Positions 1-6,123 of a stretch of 8,403 nucleotides of DNA are shown here, one piece after another. Under the pieces are notes generated by a model. The model saw only the letters and a list, made by a program, of their open reading frames with translations, was not told where the DNA came from and ran no database searches. The translations under genes and the position numbers were made by a program. The stretch is from assembly GCA_029863355.1 (NCBI GenBank), contig JAOTVO010000107.1:1-8403 (forward strand). The letters run 5' to 3'. Each line of letters begins with the position of its first letter. Within the stretch, counting starts at the first letter, position 1. This DNA is from Candidatus Krumholzibacteriia bacterium. GTDB taxonomy: Bacteria > Krumholzibacteriota > Krumholzibacteria > WVZY01 > JAKEHA01.

Positions 1-630
1 GAGCGCTACGCATCGGCGCGCACCGATCGCGAGGCGACACGGAGGCGACACGGTATCCCCGGCGACGCGGTCGCCGTCGCCTTCGTGAGCAACCTGCTCG
101 GGCACAAGGGGCTGGACCGACTGATCGGCGCGCTGGCCTCACGGCCCGATCTGCCCTGGCACCTGGTGGTGGCGGGGGCGGGGCCGGAGGAGGCGCGCTG
201 CCGCGCGCTCGTCTCGGCGGTGGGCGCGGATCGTCGCGCGAGCTTCCTCGGCCGGCTGGAGGCGCCCGAGGTCGAGACGCTGCTGCCGGCCGTCGACGTA
301 CTGGCCCTGCCGTCGACCATCGAGGGCATGCCCTACGTCGTTCTGGAAGCGATGGCGAGCGCGCTGCCGGTCGTCGCGGGGAGGGTTGCGGGGCTGCCGG
401 AGCTGGTGGCCGAGGGCGAGACCGGATTTCTGGTCGACCCGCTGGATGTGCCCGCGCTGGCGGAAGCGCTGGCGCGAGTCGTCGCGGACGAGGCGCTGCG
501 CCGCCGCATGGGAGAAGCCGGCCGGCGACGCTTTCTCGAGCGCTTCACGCTGGACGAACAGGTGGCGCGCATGGCCGCCCTCTACCGGAGGTTGGCGCGA
601 GCCGGCGAAGGAGAACGCGATGGGCGCTGA
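1..630 (+). CDS. GT4-type glycosyltransferase, C-terminal part (5' end outside window)
   Basis: Frame 1 is open from the first base to a TGA at 628-630, giving 209 codons, so the gene starts upstream of the window. What remains is the C-terminal, nucleotide-sugar-binding half of a GT-B glycosyltransferase. The segment near codon 29 (FVSNLLGHKGLDRLI) is the family's strand-plus-KG motif that opens this domain. IEGMPYVVLEAM supplies the E-x7-E signature (E108 and E116 counted from base 1), followed by PVVAGRVAGLPELV, the usual donor-site loop. The GTG at 85 looks like a start but lies inside the conserved strand, and codons 1-28 (ERYASARTDRE...GIPGD) fit the usual GT4 inter-domain linker, so it was not used. 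The protein probably transfers a sugar from a nucleotide donor to a lipid-linked glycan at the cytoplasmic side of the membrane. Donor and acceptor cannot be deduced. Its 3' end overlaps the next gene by 11 bases, suggesting translational coupling. Confidence 0.9.
   Translation, partial: ERYASARTDREATRRRHGIPGDAVAVAFVSNLLGHKGLDRLIGALASRPDLPWHLVVAGAGPEEARCRALVSAVGADRRASFLGRLEAPEVETLLPAVDVLALPSTIEGMPYVVLEAMASALPVVAGRVAGLPELVAEGETGFLVDPLDVPALAEALARVVADEALRRRMGEAGRRRFLERFTLDEQVARMAALYRRLARAGEGERDGR
31..52 (+). repeat. Perfect 11-bp tandem duplication inside a glycosyltransferase gene
   Basis: The 11-mer GAGGCGACACG occurs twice in direct succession (31-41 and 42-52). Being 11 bp, a fresh duplication would shift the frame, yet the present frame 1 reads as a sensible GT4 linker on both sides. 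The repeat is therefore either old and compensated or a chance feature of GC-rich coding DNA. Confidence 0.6.
608..614 (+). promoter_or_regulatory. Ribosome binding site deciding the start of the second glycosyltransferase
   Basis: AAGGAGA lies 5 bases before the ATG at 620. This good Shine-Dalgarno match fixes the start inside the end of the preceding gene. It argues against a longer reading of the same frame that runs back to an ATG at 386. Confidence 0.7.
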
Positions 631-1852
631 TCGACTGCGCATCCTCGTCGTCAAGCCCGTTCTGCCCTATCCACCGGACCAGGGCACCAAGGTCGTCTCC
701 TACGACATGATCCGCGCGCTCTCGGTGCGCCACGAGGTCACGGTGCTCGCGCGCATCCTCGATCGCGACGAGGCGGGGAGCGCGCGCGAACTGGAACGCG
801 CGTGCGCCCGGGTGGTGACGGTGTTTCCCGCCAACCGCCGTTCGTTCCTGCACCGCGCGGCCTACAAGGGGATGTACACGGTGCGCTCGTGGGTCTCGCG
901 CCGGTCAATGAAGAGTCTCTACGATTGCCCGGACGCGTTCGTCGCGGCCGCGCGCGCCCTCGCCGCCGAATCGTTCGACCTCGTGGTCGTCGAGTACTGG
1001 CAGCTCTACCCGCTCCTTCGTGTGTTCCCGCGGGAGCGGACGGTGCTGCTCACGCACGACATCGACATGCTGGTCAACCGTCAGCAGGCGTTGCTCGAGC
1101 GGCGGCTCCCGCGCAAGATACGGCTGGTTCGCAAGTGGCTGGCGGAGCAGCGCGAGGAGGCGCGCGCCTATCGAGAGGCGCGGTGCGTGCTGGCGCTGAC
1201 GGAGCGGGACGCGGCGGCGGTGCGCAAGCTCACGATGGGCGCAACGGCCGTCGAGGTGCTGCCGGTGGGTCTCGAGGCGCCTCCCGGCGGCGACGCGCCG
1301 CCGCCAGCCGGCGGTCACGGCAACCGCGAGGTGCTCTTCATGGGCGCGCTCTCCGCGGGGTTCAACCGGGATGCGCTGGTCTACTTCGTGCGCGAGGTCT
1401 ACCCGCACCTGGCCGACGAGACGGGGGTTCGCTTCACTGTGCTAGGGGGCGCGCTGCCGCGCGAGGTGCGCCATTTTGCCGCGCTCCCGGGCGTGGAGGT
1501 TGTTGGACGCGTGCGCGACGTGCGCCCGTTCCTCTTGCGCGCATCCTGTCTGGTGGTGCCGCTTCGTTACGGCGGCGGGCTACGCATCCGCATACTGGAA
1601 GCGATGCACTGGGGCCTGCCGGTCGTGTGTACCCCCGTGGCCATCGCGGGCATGGATTTCGAGCCGGGCCGCCACTTCGAACAGGGGGGAACGGGGGCCG
1701 AGCTGGCCGATCGGGTGCGGCTCCTGCTGGGCGATGCCGAGGCGGCGCAGCGTATGGCGCTGGCGGCCCGGGAGCGGGTGTCCGCGCGCTACGGCGCCGA
1801 GGACCAGGCCGAACGCCTCCGGGCGCTCATGGAACGGCTTGCCTCCGTGTGA
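620..1852 (+). CDS. GT-B fold glycosyltransferase (GT4-like, EX7E variant)
   Basis: A 410-residue protein starting at ATG 620 behind AAGGAGA and ending at TGA 1850-1852. The N-terminus (RILVVKPVLPYPPDQGTK, residues 7-24) is the first strand and loop of a family of GT4-like transferases that begin with LPYPPD-G. LTHDIDMLVNRQ (144-155) and the LALTERDAAAVRK region (191-203) belong to the acceptor domain. EVLFMGALSAGFNRDAL (237-253) opens the donor domain. PLRYGGGLRIRILEAM (314-329) is the donor-site helix. E327 matches the second Glu of the E-x7-E motif, but the first Glu is replaced by the GGG stretch 318-320, as in a known subset of related transferases. A Pro/Gly-rich linker (220-234) joins the domains. 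Likely role: cytoplasmic sugar transfer onto a lipid-linked glycan; donor unknown. It overlaps the preceding gene by 11 bases and is followed by a 134-bp gap, so it may be the last gene of an upstream transcription unit. Confidence 0.88.
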   Translation: MGADRLRILVVKPVLPYPPDQGTKVVSYDMIRALSVRHEVTVLARILDRDEAGSARELERACARVVTVFPANRRSFLHRAAYKGMYTVRSWVSRRSMKSLYDCPDAFVAAARALAAESFDLVVVEYWQLYPLLRVFPRERTVLLTHDIDMLVNRQQALLERRLPRKIRLVRKWLAEQREEARAYREARCVLALTERDAAAVRKLTMGATAVEVLPVGLEAPPGGDAPPPAGGHGNREVLFMGALSAGFNRDALVYFVREVYPHLADETGVRFTVLGGALPREVRHFAALPGVEVVGRVRDVRPFLLRASCLVVPLRYGGGLRIRILEAMHWGLPVVCTPVAIAGMDFEPGRHFEQGGTGAELADRVRLLLGDAEAAQRMALAARERVSARYGAEDQAERLRALMERLASV

Positions 1853-1906
1853 GTTGCGCGGCCGCCCGGGCACCGCAAGTTGGGCCCGCCGGGGTCAAGA
1901 AAGGGC

Positions 1907-1936
1907 TGGAAAAAGACAACGTAAGTGTGCTAGAAT
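1907..1936 (+). promoter_or_regulatory. Putative sigma70-type promoter with extended -10
   Basis: In the only sizeable intergenic gap, TGC-TAGAAT (1928-1936) matches an extended -10 element (TGn-TAnnnT, hexamer 1931-1936). TGGAAA at 1907-1912, 18 bases upstream, matches 4 of 6 bases of the -35 consensus. The surrounding stretch 1895-1940 is clearly richer in A than the rest of the window. A start of transcription near 1943 would give a leader of about 44 nt before the ATG at 1987. This would drive the aminotransferase and probably all downstream genes. It is inferred by eye from consensus only. Confidence 0.45.
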
Positions 1937-1986
1937 CAACCGACTCGGCCAGGGGAAGGTGGGTCCACAACTCAAGCGTTGGCGAC

Positions 1987-3105
1987 ATGGGGCAGAAACC
2001 ACGGGTGCCGTTTCTGGACCTGAGGCTGCAGCACGAAGGTCTGCGCTCTGAGATCGATGAACGCATCGGTCGCGTGCTCGACTCGGGTCAATTCATCCTA
2101 GGCGAATCCCTCGCGGATTTCGAAGGGGCTTTCGCGCGCTATTGCGGCTGCGAGCACGCCGTCGGCGTGAGCTCGGGCACGGCGGCGCTGCACCTCTTGC
2201 TGGTCGCGCACGGCGTGGGACCGGGCGACGAGGTGGTGACGGTCGCAAACTCGTTCGTGGCAACCGTAGAGGCGATTCTCTACACCGGCGCGCGGCCCGT
2301 CCTCGTGGATGTCGATCCCGGGACGTATTGCATGGACCCCGCGGCTCTGGAGCGCGCCGTATCGCCTCGCACGCGCGCGGTCATCCCCGTCCACCTCTAC
2401 GGACAGCCGTGCGCGATGGACGCGATCGGTGAGGTGGCGCACCGTTGCGGCGCGGTGGTGATCGAGGACGCCTGCCAGGCGCACGGCGCCACGCTCGGCG
2501 GGCGCAAGACCGGCGGGCTAGGAGACGCGGCGGCGTTTTCCTTCTATCCGACCAAGAACCTGGGCGCACTGGGGGACGGGGGTGCGGTGACGACGAACGA
2601 CGGGGATATCGCGCGCAAGGTGGCGGCCCTGCGCCACCACGCGCAGGTTGAGCCAAACGTGTTCTCCGAGCTTGGCTTCAACGCTCGCTTGGACACCCTG
2701 CAGGCGGTGGTGCTCGACGCGAAGCTCGCGCACCTCGATGGGTGGAACCAGCGCCGGCGCGCAATCGCCGCGCGCTACGAGGCGGGCCTCGCCGAGAGCG
2801 ACTACGCGTTCCAGGCCAGGACACCCGGCTCACAACCGGTTCATCACATCGTGACGGTCGGCCATGCCCGCCGGGCCGCCGTCCAGGAAGCTTTGACCGC
2901 GGCGGGAATTGGTTGGGGCCGACACATCACCGAGCCCGTGCACCGGCAGCCGGGCTACCGTTCACTGCTCTCCGAGGGGGAGACGCTTCCGGTGAGCGAG
3001 CGCCTGGCCCGCGAGTTGGTGTCGCTGCCGGTCTATCCGGAACTGGAAGATGCCCAGGTCGACTATGTCGTCGACGTATTGTCTAGAGTGGAAGTATCAG
3101 TGTAA
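1987..3105 (+). CDS. DegT/DnrJ/EryC1/StrS-family PLP-dependent sugar aminotransferase
   Basis: A 372-residue protein, the usual length for this family, which transfers an amino group (commonly from glutamate) to a keto-sugar nucleotide in the cytoplasm. VPFLDLRLQHEGLRSEID (7-24) is the typical N-terminus. VSSGTAALHL (61-70) is the phosphate-binding turn. EDACQAHGA (160-168) carries the Asp that contacts the PLP pyridine nitrogen. SFYPTKNLGALGDGG (185-199) contains the Schiff-base lysine K190. GFNARLDTLQA (230-240) and the late IGWGRHITEPVHRQPGY (308-324) are the other family blocks. No key residue is missing. ATG 1987 was chosen because it precedes the conserved N-terminus directly and lies downstream of the predicted promoter. 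The frame is open much further upstream, but that part is antiparallel-shadow-like Arg/Gly/Ala-rich sequence. No strong ribosome binding site is visible. Together with the nearby Gfo/Idh oxidoreductase it suggests a 3-amino sugar route (WbpE- or GnnB-like), but 4-aminotransferases such as WecE are alternatives. Confidence 0.93.
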   Translation: MGQKPRVPFLDLRLQHEGLRSEIDERIGRVLDSGQFILGESLADFEGAFARYCGCEHAVGVSSGTAALHLLLVAHGVGPGDEVVTVANSFVATVEAILYTGARPVLVDVDPGTYCMDPAALERAVSPRTRAVIPVHLYGQPCAMDAIGEVAHRCGAVVIEDACQAHGATLGGRKTGGLGDAAAFSFYPTKNLGALGDGGAVTTNDGDIARKVAALRHHAQVEPNVFSELGFNARLDTLQAVVLDAKLAHLDGWNQRRRAIAARYEAGLAESDYAFQARTPGSQPVHHIVTVGHARRAAVQEALTAAGIGWGRHITEPVHRQPGYRSLLSEGETLPVSERLARELVSLPVYPELEDAQVDYVVDVLSRVEVSV

Positions 3106-3121
3106 CGCAGCCCCACAACCG

Positions 3122-3126
3122 CGAGG
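3122..3126 (+). promoter_or_regulatory. Ribosome binding site supporting a GTG start
   Basis: CGAGG at 3122-3126 lies 10 bases before GTG 3137. It supports that start over an in-frame ATG at 3050, which lies inside the aminotransferase gene. Confidence 0.5.
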
Positions 3127-3136
3127 TATTGCAGCC

Positions 3137-3877
3137 GTGAAGAAGCACTTCGCCGTACGATACGCAGATCAAAAGGTGATCGCTCTGTACGCAACGCAGA
3201 CGGTCACAGGTGCCGCCCCCGCAGCCGCCGCGCCGATCTCCGCGCTGGCCTCTGCCGCCAAACGGCTGGTGGACTTGATCTCGGCGACGTCCGTGATCGT
3301 TTTCGGCATGCCCTTCTACTTGATGATAGCGGCCATGATCAAGCTCACCTCGGAGGGGCCGGTCCTGTTCGTGCAGGATCGCGTCGGGGCGGACGGCAGG
3401 ACGTTCAAGTTCTACAAGTTTCGGACGATGGTGGCGGGCACGTCGGATTCCAACCACCGCGACGTCGCCGAGAGCTTCATCAACGGGAATATGATCGGAC
3501 GCTGCGAGAAATCCGGCCGACCGGTATACAAATTACAGCACGACCCCCGGGTGACGCCCATCGGCCGCTTCCTGCGCCGCACGAGCCTGGACGAGCTGCC
3601 ACAGTTCATCAACGTTCTGCGCGGCGAAATGTCGCTGGTCGGCCCACGACCGCCGCTGGCCTACGAGCTTGCCCACTACAAGGAGTGGCACAAGGGGCGC
3701 CTTGCCGCGAAGCCGGGTCTGACCGGTCTGTGGCAGGTGAGTGGTCGCAGCACGGTCCCGTTCGACGAGATGGTGATGCTGGACTTGTTCTACATCGAGA
3801 ATTGGTCCCTGGCCCTCGACCTCAAGATCATCCTGCGCACCGTACCCGTGATGCTGTTCGGTTACGGGGGCTTCTAG
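3137..3877 (+). CDS. Monotopic phosphoglycosyl transferase (bacterial sugar transferase family), initiating enzyme
   Basis: A 246-residue protein read from GTG 3137 to TAG 3875-3877. This family moves a sugar 1-phosphate from a nucleotide sugar to undecaprenyl phosphate, the first membrane step of glycan assembly. [29 protein letters not shown] (42-70) is the single re-entrant membrane helix with its kink proline (P59). The blocks [21 protein letters not shown] (78-98), [27 protein letters not shown] (147-173) and [14 protein letters not shown] (192-205) follow. D152-E153 correspond to the catalytic Asp-Glu pair described for PglC. The four-helix N-terminal region of WbaP-type enzymes is absent, so this is the short form. 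In its place is an unrelated Ala/Pro-rich stretch (residues 1-40). A stretch of about 27 residues (101-128, with [11 protein letters not shown]) lies between the KFRTM and [10 protein letters not shown] blocks. The substrate sugar is unknown. It sits between the aminotransferase and the oxidoreductase, so it may use their product. Confidence 0.93.
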   Translation: MKKHFAVRYADQKVIALYATQTVTGAAPAAAAPISALASAAKRLVDLISATSVIVFGMPFYLMIAAMIKLTSEGPVLFVQDRVGADGRTFKFYKFRTMVAGTSDSNHRDVAESFINGNMIGRCEKSGRPVYKLQHDPRVTPIGRFLRRTSLDELPQFINVLRGEMSLVGPRPPLAYELAHYKEWHKGRLAAKPGLTGLWQVSGRSTVPFDEMVMLDLFYIENWSLALDLKIILRTVPVMLFGYGGF

Positions 3878-3879
3878 TC

Positions 3880-3895
3880 GCGCGTCTGCACGCGC
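3880..3895 (+). repeat. Short intercistronic inverted repeat (possible RNA hairpin)
   Basis: GCGCGT (3880-3885) and ACGCGC (3890-3895) are perfect inverted arms around the 4-base loop CTGC, just after the TAG of the phosphoglycosyl transferase. No run of T follows, so it does not look like a rho-independent terminator. It could stabilise the mRNA end or adjust translation of the next gene, whose ribosome binding site begins 6 bases later. In so GC-rich a sequence it may also be chance. Confidence 0.35.
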
Positions 3896-3901
3896 CATTC
3901 C

Positions 3902-3906
3902 GGAGG
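3902..3906 (+). promoter_or_regulatory. Ribosome binding site supporting a TTG start
   Basis: GGAGG at 3902-3906 lies 11 bases before TTG 3918, somewhat long spacing. No ATG or GTG in this frame lies between it and the conserved LRIGVIGCGYWG start of the oxidoreductase, so TTG is the best initiation codon. Confidence 0.6.
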
Positions 3907-3917
3907 TACCTGCTACT

Positions 3918-4979
3918 TTGCTCCGCATCGGTGTGATCGGTTGCGGCTACTGGGGCCCCAACCTGATCCGGAATTTCTCGCATCTTCCAGACTCCGAGGT
4001 CGTCATCTGCGCGGACCTCGACGCGAAGCGTCTCGAGCACATGAGGCTGCTCTACCCGCACGTACAGACCACCCTGGACTACAAGGAGGTCCTCGCGCGC
4101 GCGGACGTGAACGCCGTGGCCGTGGCCACGCCGCCGCAGGCGCACTGCAGCCTCGCGTTGGAGGCGCTGGCGGCGGGCAAGCACGTGTTCGTGGAGAAGC
4201 CGCTGGCGCTCTCGTCCGGAGAGGGGGCGAAGATGGTGGGGCTGGCCGGCGAGCGGGGCCTGACGCTGATGGTCGGCCACACGTTCGTGTACACGGCTGC
4301 CGTCAACAAGGTGAAAGAGCTCATCCGGTCGGGCGAGCTGGGCGAGATCCTATACGTCTCCACGACCCGAGTGAATCTCGGTCTCTTCCAGGAGTCGATC
4401 AACGTCGTGTGGGACCTGGCCCCGCACGACGTCTCCATTCTCAACTACATCCTGGAAGCGATGCCCGAGTCGGTGGCGACGCAAGCCAGCTCCTACATCC
4501 GCAAGAAGGTAGAGGACGTCGCCTTTCTGACCATGCGCTACCCGAACAACGTGATGGCGCATGTCCACGTGAGCTGGCTCAACCCCAACAAGATCCGCAG
4601 TACTACTGTCGTGGGCAGCAAGAAGATGCTGGTCTACGACGACGTGAGCCCCCTGGAGAAGATCCGCATCTACGACAAGGGCGTGACCGTCCTGCCGCAC
4701 TACGACACCTTCGGTGAGTTCCAGCTCTCGTACCGCTTCGGAGACATCTTCATCCCGAAACTGGACGACGCCGAGCCGCTCAAGGTGGCCTGCGGCCATT
4801 TCGCGGAGTGCGTGCGCGACGGCGCGCGGCCGCGCAGCTCGGGAAACGAAGGTCTCGACGTGGTACGCGTGCTCGAGGCGGCCACGGTCTCGATGCGCGA
4901 AGGCGGCTGCACCATCGACATCGAACCGGTGGGCTCGGCCGCGCACGACGGCGGGGCTCCGGCGGGCGAGCGGCCGTAG
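3918..4979 (+). CDS. Gfo/Idh/MocA-family NAD(P)-dependent sugar oxidoreductase
   Basis: A 353-residue protein starting at TTG 3918 behind GGAGG. Residues 3-13 (RIGVIGCGYWG) form the Rossmann GxGxxG-type dinucleotide site. AVATPPQAH (68-76) and GKHVFVEKPLALS (87-99) follow, with E93-K94-P95 the family's substrate/cofactor lysine motif. VWDLAPHDVSIL (164-175) holds the conserved D-x3-H (D166, H170) expected near the oxidised carbon. A C-terminal alpha/beta domain with TTVVGSKKMLVYDD (229-242) completes the fold. The last 15 residues or so (after IEP, 335-337) are a low-complexity tail. Family members oxidise or reduce a hydroxyl/keto group of a sugar or sugar nucleotide. Next to a DegT-type aminotransferase, 3-dehydrogenation of a UDP-HexNAc or UDP-HexNAcA (GnnA-, WbpB- or WlbA-like) is the best guess, not proven. 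It lies 40 bp after the phosphoglycosyl transferase and 7 bp before the next gene. Confidence 0.92.
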   Translation: MLRIGVIGCGYWGPNLIRNFSHLPDSEVVICADLDAKRLEHMRLLYPHVQTTLDYKEVLARADVNAVAVATPPQAHCSLALEALAAGKHVFVEKPLALSSGEGAKMVGLAGERGLTLMVGHTFVYTAAVNKVKELIRSGELGEILYVSTTRVNLGLFQESINVVWDLAPHDVSILNYILEAMPESVATQASSYIRKKVEDVAFLTMRYPNNVMAHVHVSWLNPNKIRSTTVVGSKKMLVYDDVSPLEKIRIYDKGVTVLPHYDTFGEFQLSYRFGDIFIPKLDDAEPLKVACGHFAECVRDGARPRSSGNEGLDVVRVLEAATVSMREGGCTIDIEPVGSAAHDGGAPAGERP

Positions 4980-4986
4980 TGACTTC

Positions 4987-6120
4987 GTGAAGCGAATCCG
5001 CATCGCGTTCGTGGCCTCGACCTTCGGGATCGGCGGGGCCGAGCGCGTCATTTCAGAGGTCGTCGTCCGGCTGCGGGCGGATCGTTTCGAGCCCCAGCTG
5101 TATTTCATGCGCGAAGCGGGCCCGCTGGGACGCGAGCTGTTCGCGCGCGGGGTGGGCGGAGTCGAGCGCATCGAGACCAGGCGGGGCGACCCCCTGGCGG
5201 TGGCGCGACTGTGGCGATACTTCCGGCGCGAGCGGCCGGACGTCGCCTTCTGCATGGACCACCACAACGCGATGCTGGTGGGGCGGGTGGCGGGTGTGGC
5301 GGCTCGGGTGCACGCGCTGGTCGTGGGCTCGCATTCCACCGGTCTCTTCGGCAGGCGCGGGAGCCTGCGCCGGGCCGATCGCTGGCTGATGGAGTTCACC
5401 GACTGCGTGGTGGCGCTGAGCCGGACGCACGCGCGCTACTTGCAGGAACGCGAGGGCGTGTCGGCGGGTAAGCTGCGCGTGATCGAGAACGGCATCGACG
5501 TGACCGCGTTCGCCGACGGCGGTGGATCGCGGGTGCGCGCAGAGCTGGGAATCGGCGAGGACGAGGCGGTGGTGAGCATGGTAGCGGCGCTGCGTCCGGA
5601 AAAGGCCCACGAGGTCCTGCTCGAGGCGGCGGCCCGGCTGGAGGTGGGCGAGCGGCGGGTGCATTTCCTGCTGGCCGGAGACGGGGCGCGCCGCGAGGCG
5701 CTCGAGGCGTTGTCCGTGCGCCTGGGCGTGCGGGAGCGCGTGCACTTCCTGGGTGCGCGGCGCGACGTGCCCGCGCTGCTCCGGGCGTCCAGCGTGCTGG
5801 TGCTGCCGTCGCACCCCGTGGTGGAGACGCTGCCCCTGGCCGTGCTGGAGGCGATGGCGGCCGGGGTACCGGTGGTAGCCAGCCGCGTGGGTTCGATCCC
5901 CGAGGTCATCGAGAGCGGGGAGAACGGGCTTTTGGTGCCGCCCGGCGACGCGCCGGCCCTGGCGGGGGCGATCGCGCGCTTGTTGGGGGACGACGCGCTG
6001 GCGCGGCGCGTGAAGGCTGCGGCGCGGCGGACGGTGGCGGAGCGCTACAGCGCGCAGCGGATGGCGGACGGTTACGCGGCCATGTTCGACGAGCTGGCGG
6101 GAGAGAGCACGAGGCACTGA
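4987..6120 (+). CDS. GT4-type glycosyltransferase
   Basis: A complete 377-residue GT-B glycosyltransferase from GTG 4987 to TGA 6118-6120. RIRIAFVASTFGIGGAERVI (3-22) carries the glycine-rich acceptor-domain loop ending in GGAER. VVGSHSTG (112-119) and RVIENGIDVTAF (164-175) are the usual mid-protein blocks. SMVAALRPEKAHEVLLEA (197-214) opens the donor domain. HPVVETLPLAVLEAMAAGVPVVAS (276-299) contains the E-x7-E pair E280 and E288, followed by VGSIPEVIESGENGLLVPPGD (301-321). All expected blocks are present. GTG 4987 was chosen because the first strand follows at once and the preceding gene stops 7 bp earlier. Its ribosome binding site is weak, so coupling to the oxidoreductase is likely. 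The frame is open upstream, but that part overlaps the oxidoreductase gene and is not protein-like. Probable role: cytoplasmic addition of one sugar to the lipid-linked intermediate; specificity unknown. Confidence 0.93.
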   Translation: MKRIRIAFVASTFGIGGAERVISEVVVRLRADRFEPQLYFMREAGPLGRELFARGVGGVERIETRRGDPLAVARLWRYFRRERPDVAFCMDHHNAMLVGRVAGVAARVHALVVGSHSTGLFGRRGSLRRADRWLMEFTDCVVALSRTHARYLQEREGVSAGKLRVIENGIDVTAFADGGGSRVRAELGIGEDEAVVSMVAALRPEKAHEVLLEAAARLEVGERRVHFLLAGDGARREALEALSVRLGVRERVHFLGARRDVPALLRASSVLVLPSHPVVETLPLAVLEAMAAGVPVVASRVGSIPEVIESGENGLLVPPGDAPALAGAIARLLGDDALARRVKAAARRTVAERYSAQRMADGYAAMFDELAGESTRH

Positions 6121-6123
6121 GCC

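Noticed and set aside
386..619. A 78-codon N-terminal extension of the second glycosyltransferase starting at ATG 386.
   Set aside because: It overlaps the conserved C-terminus of the first glycosyltransferase and encodes Trp/Arg-rich sequence unlike any GT-B start. ATG 620 has a good ribosome binding site and is followed at once by the family's first strand.
1854..1878. Imperfect hairpin (TTGCG/CGCAA arms) after the second glycosyltransferase as a transcription terminator.
   Set aside because: The stem is short and interrupted and no T-run follows, so a rho-independent terminator cannot be supported.
1959..1968. GTGG-GT-CCAC palindrome in the leader of the aminotransferase as an operator.
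   Set aside because: Only four paired bases per arm, which is expected by chance, and there is no second copy.
802..1986. A 395-codon N-terminal extension in frame with the aminotransferase, which would suggest a fusion protein.
   Set aside because: The added part is Arg/Gly/Ala-rich shadow of the second glycosyltransferase gene. The aminotransferase has normal length and a normal N-terminus from ATG 1987.
4714..4986. An upstream extension of the third glycosyltransferase overlapping the oxidoreductase gene.
   Set aside because: Ser/Arg-rich shadow sequence. The glycosyltransferase's first strand begins immediately after GTG 4987.
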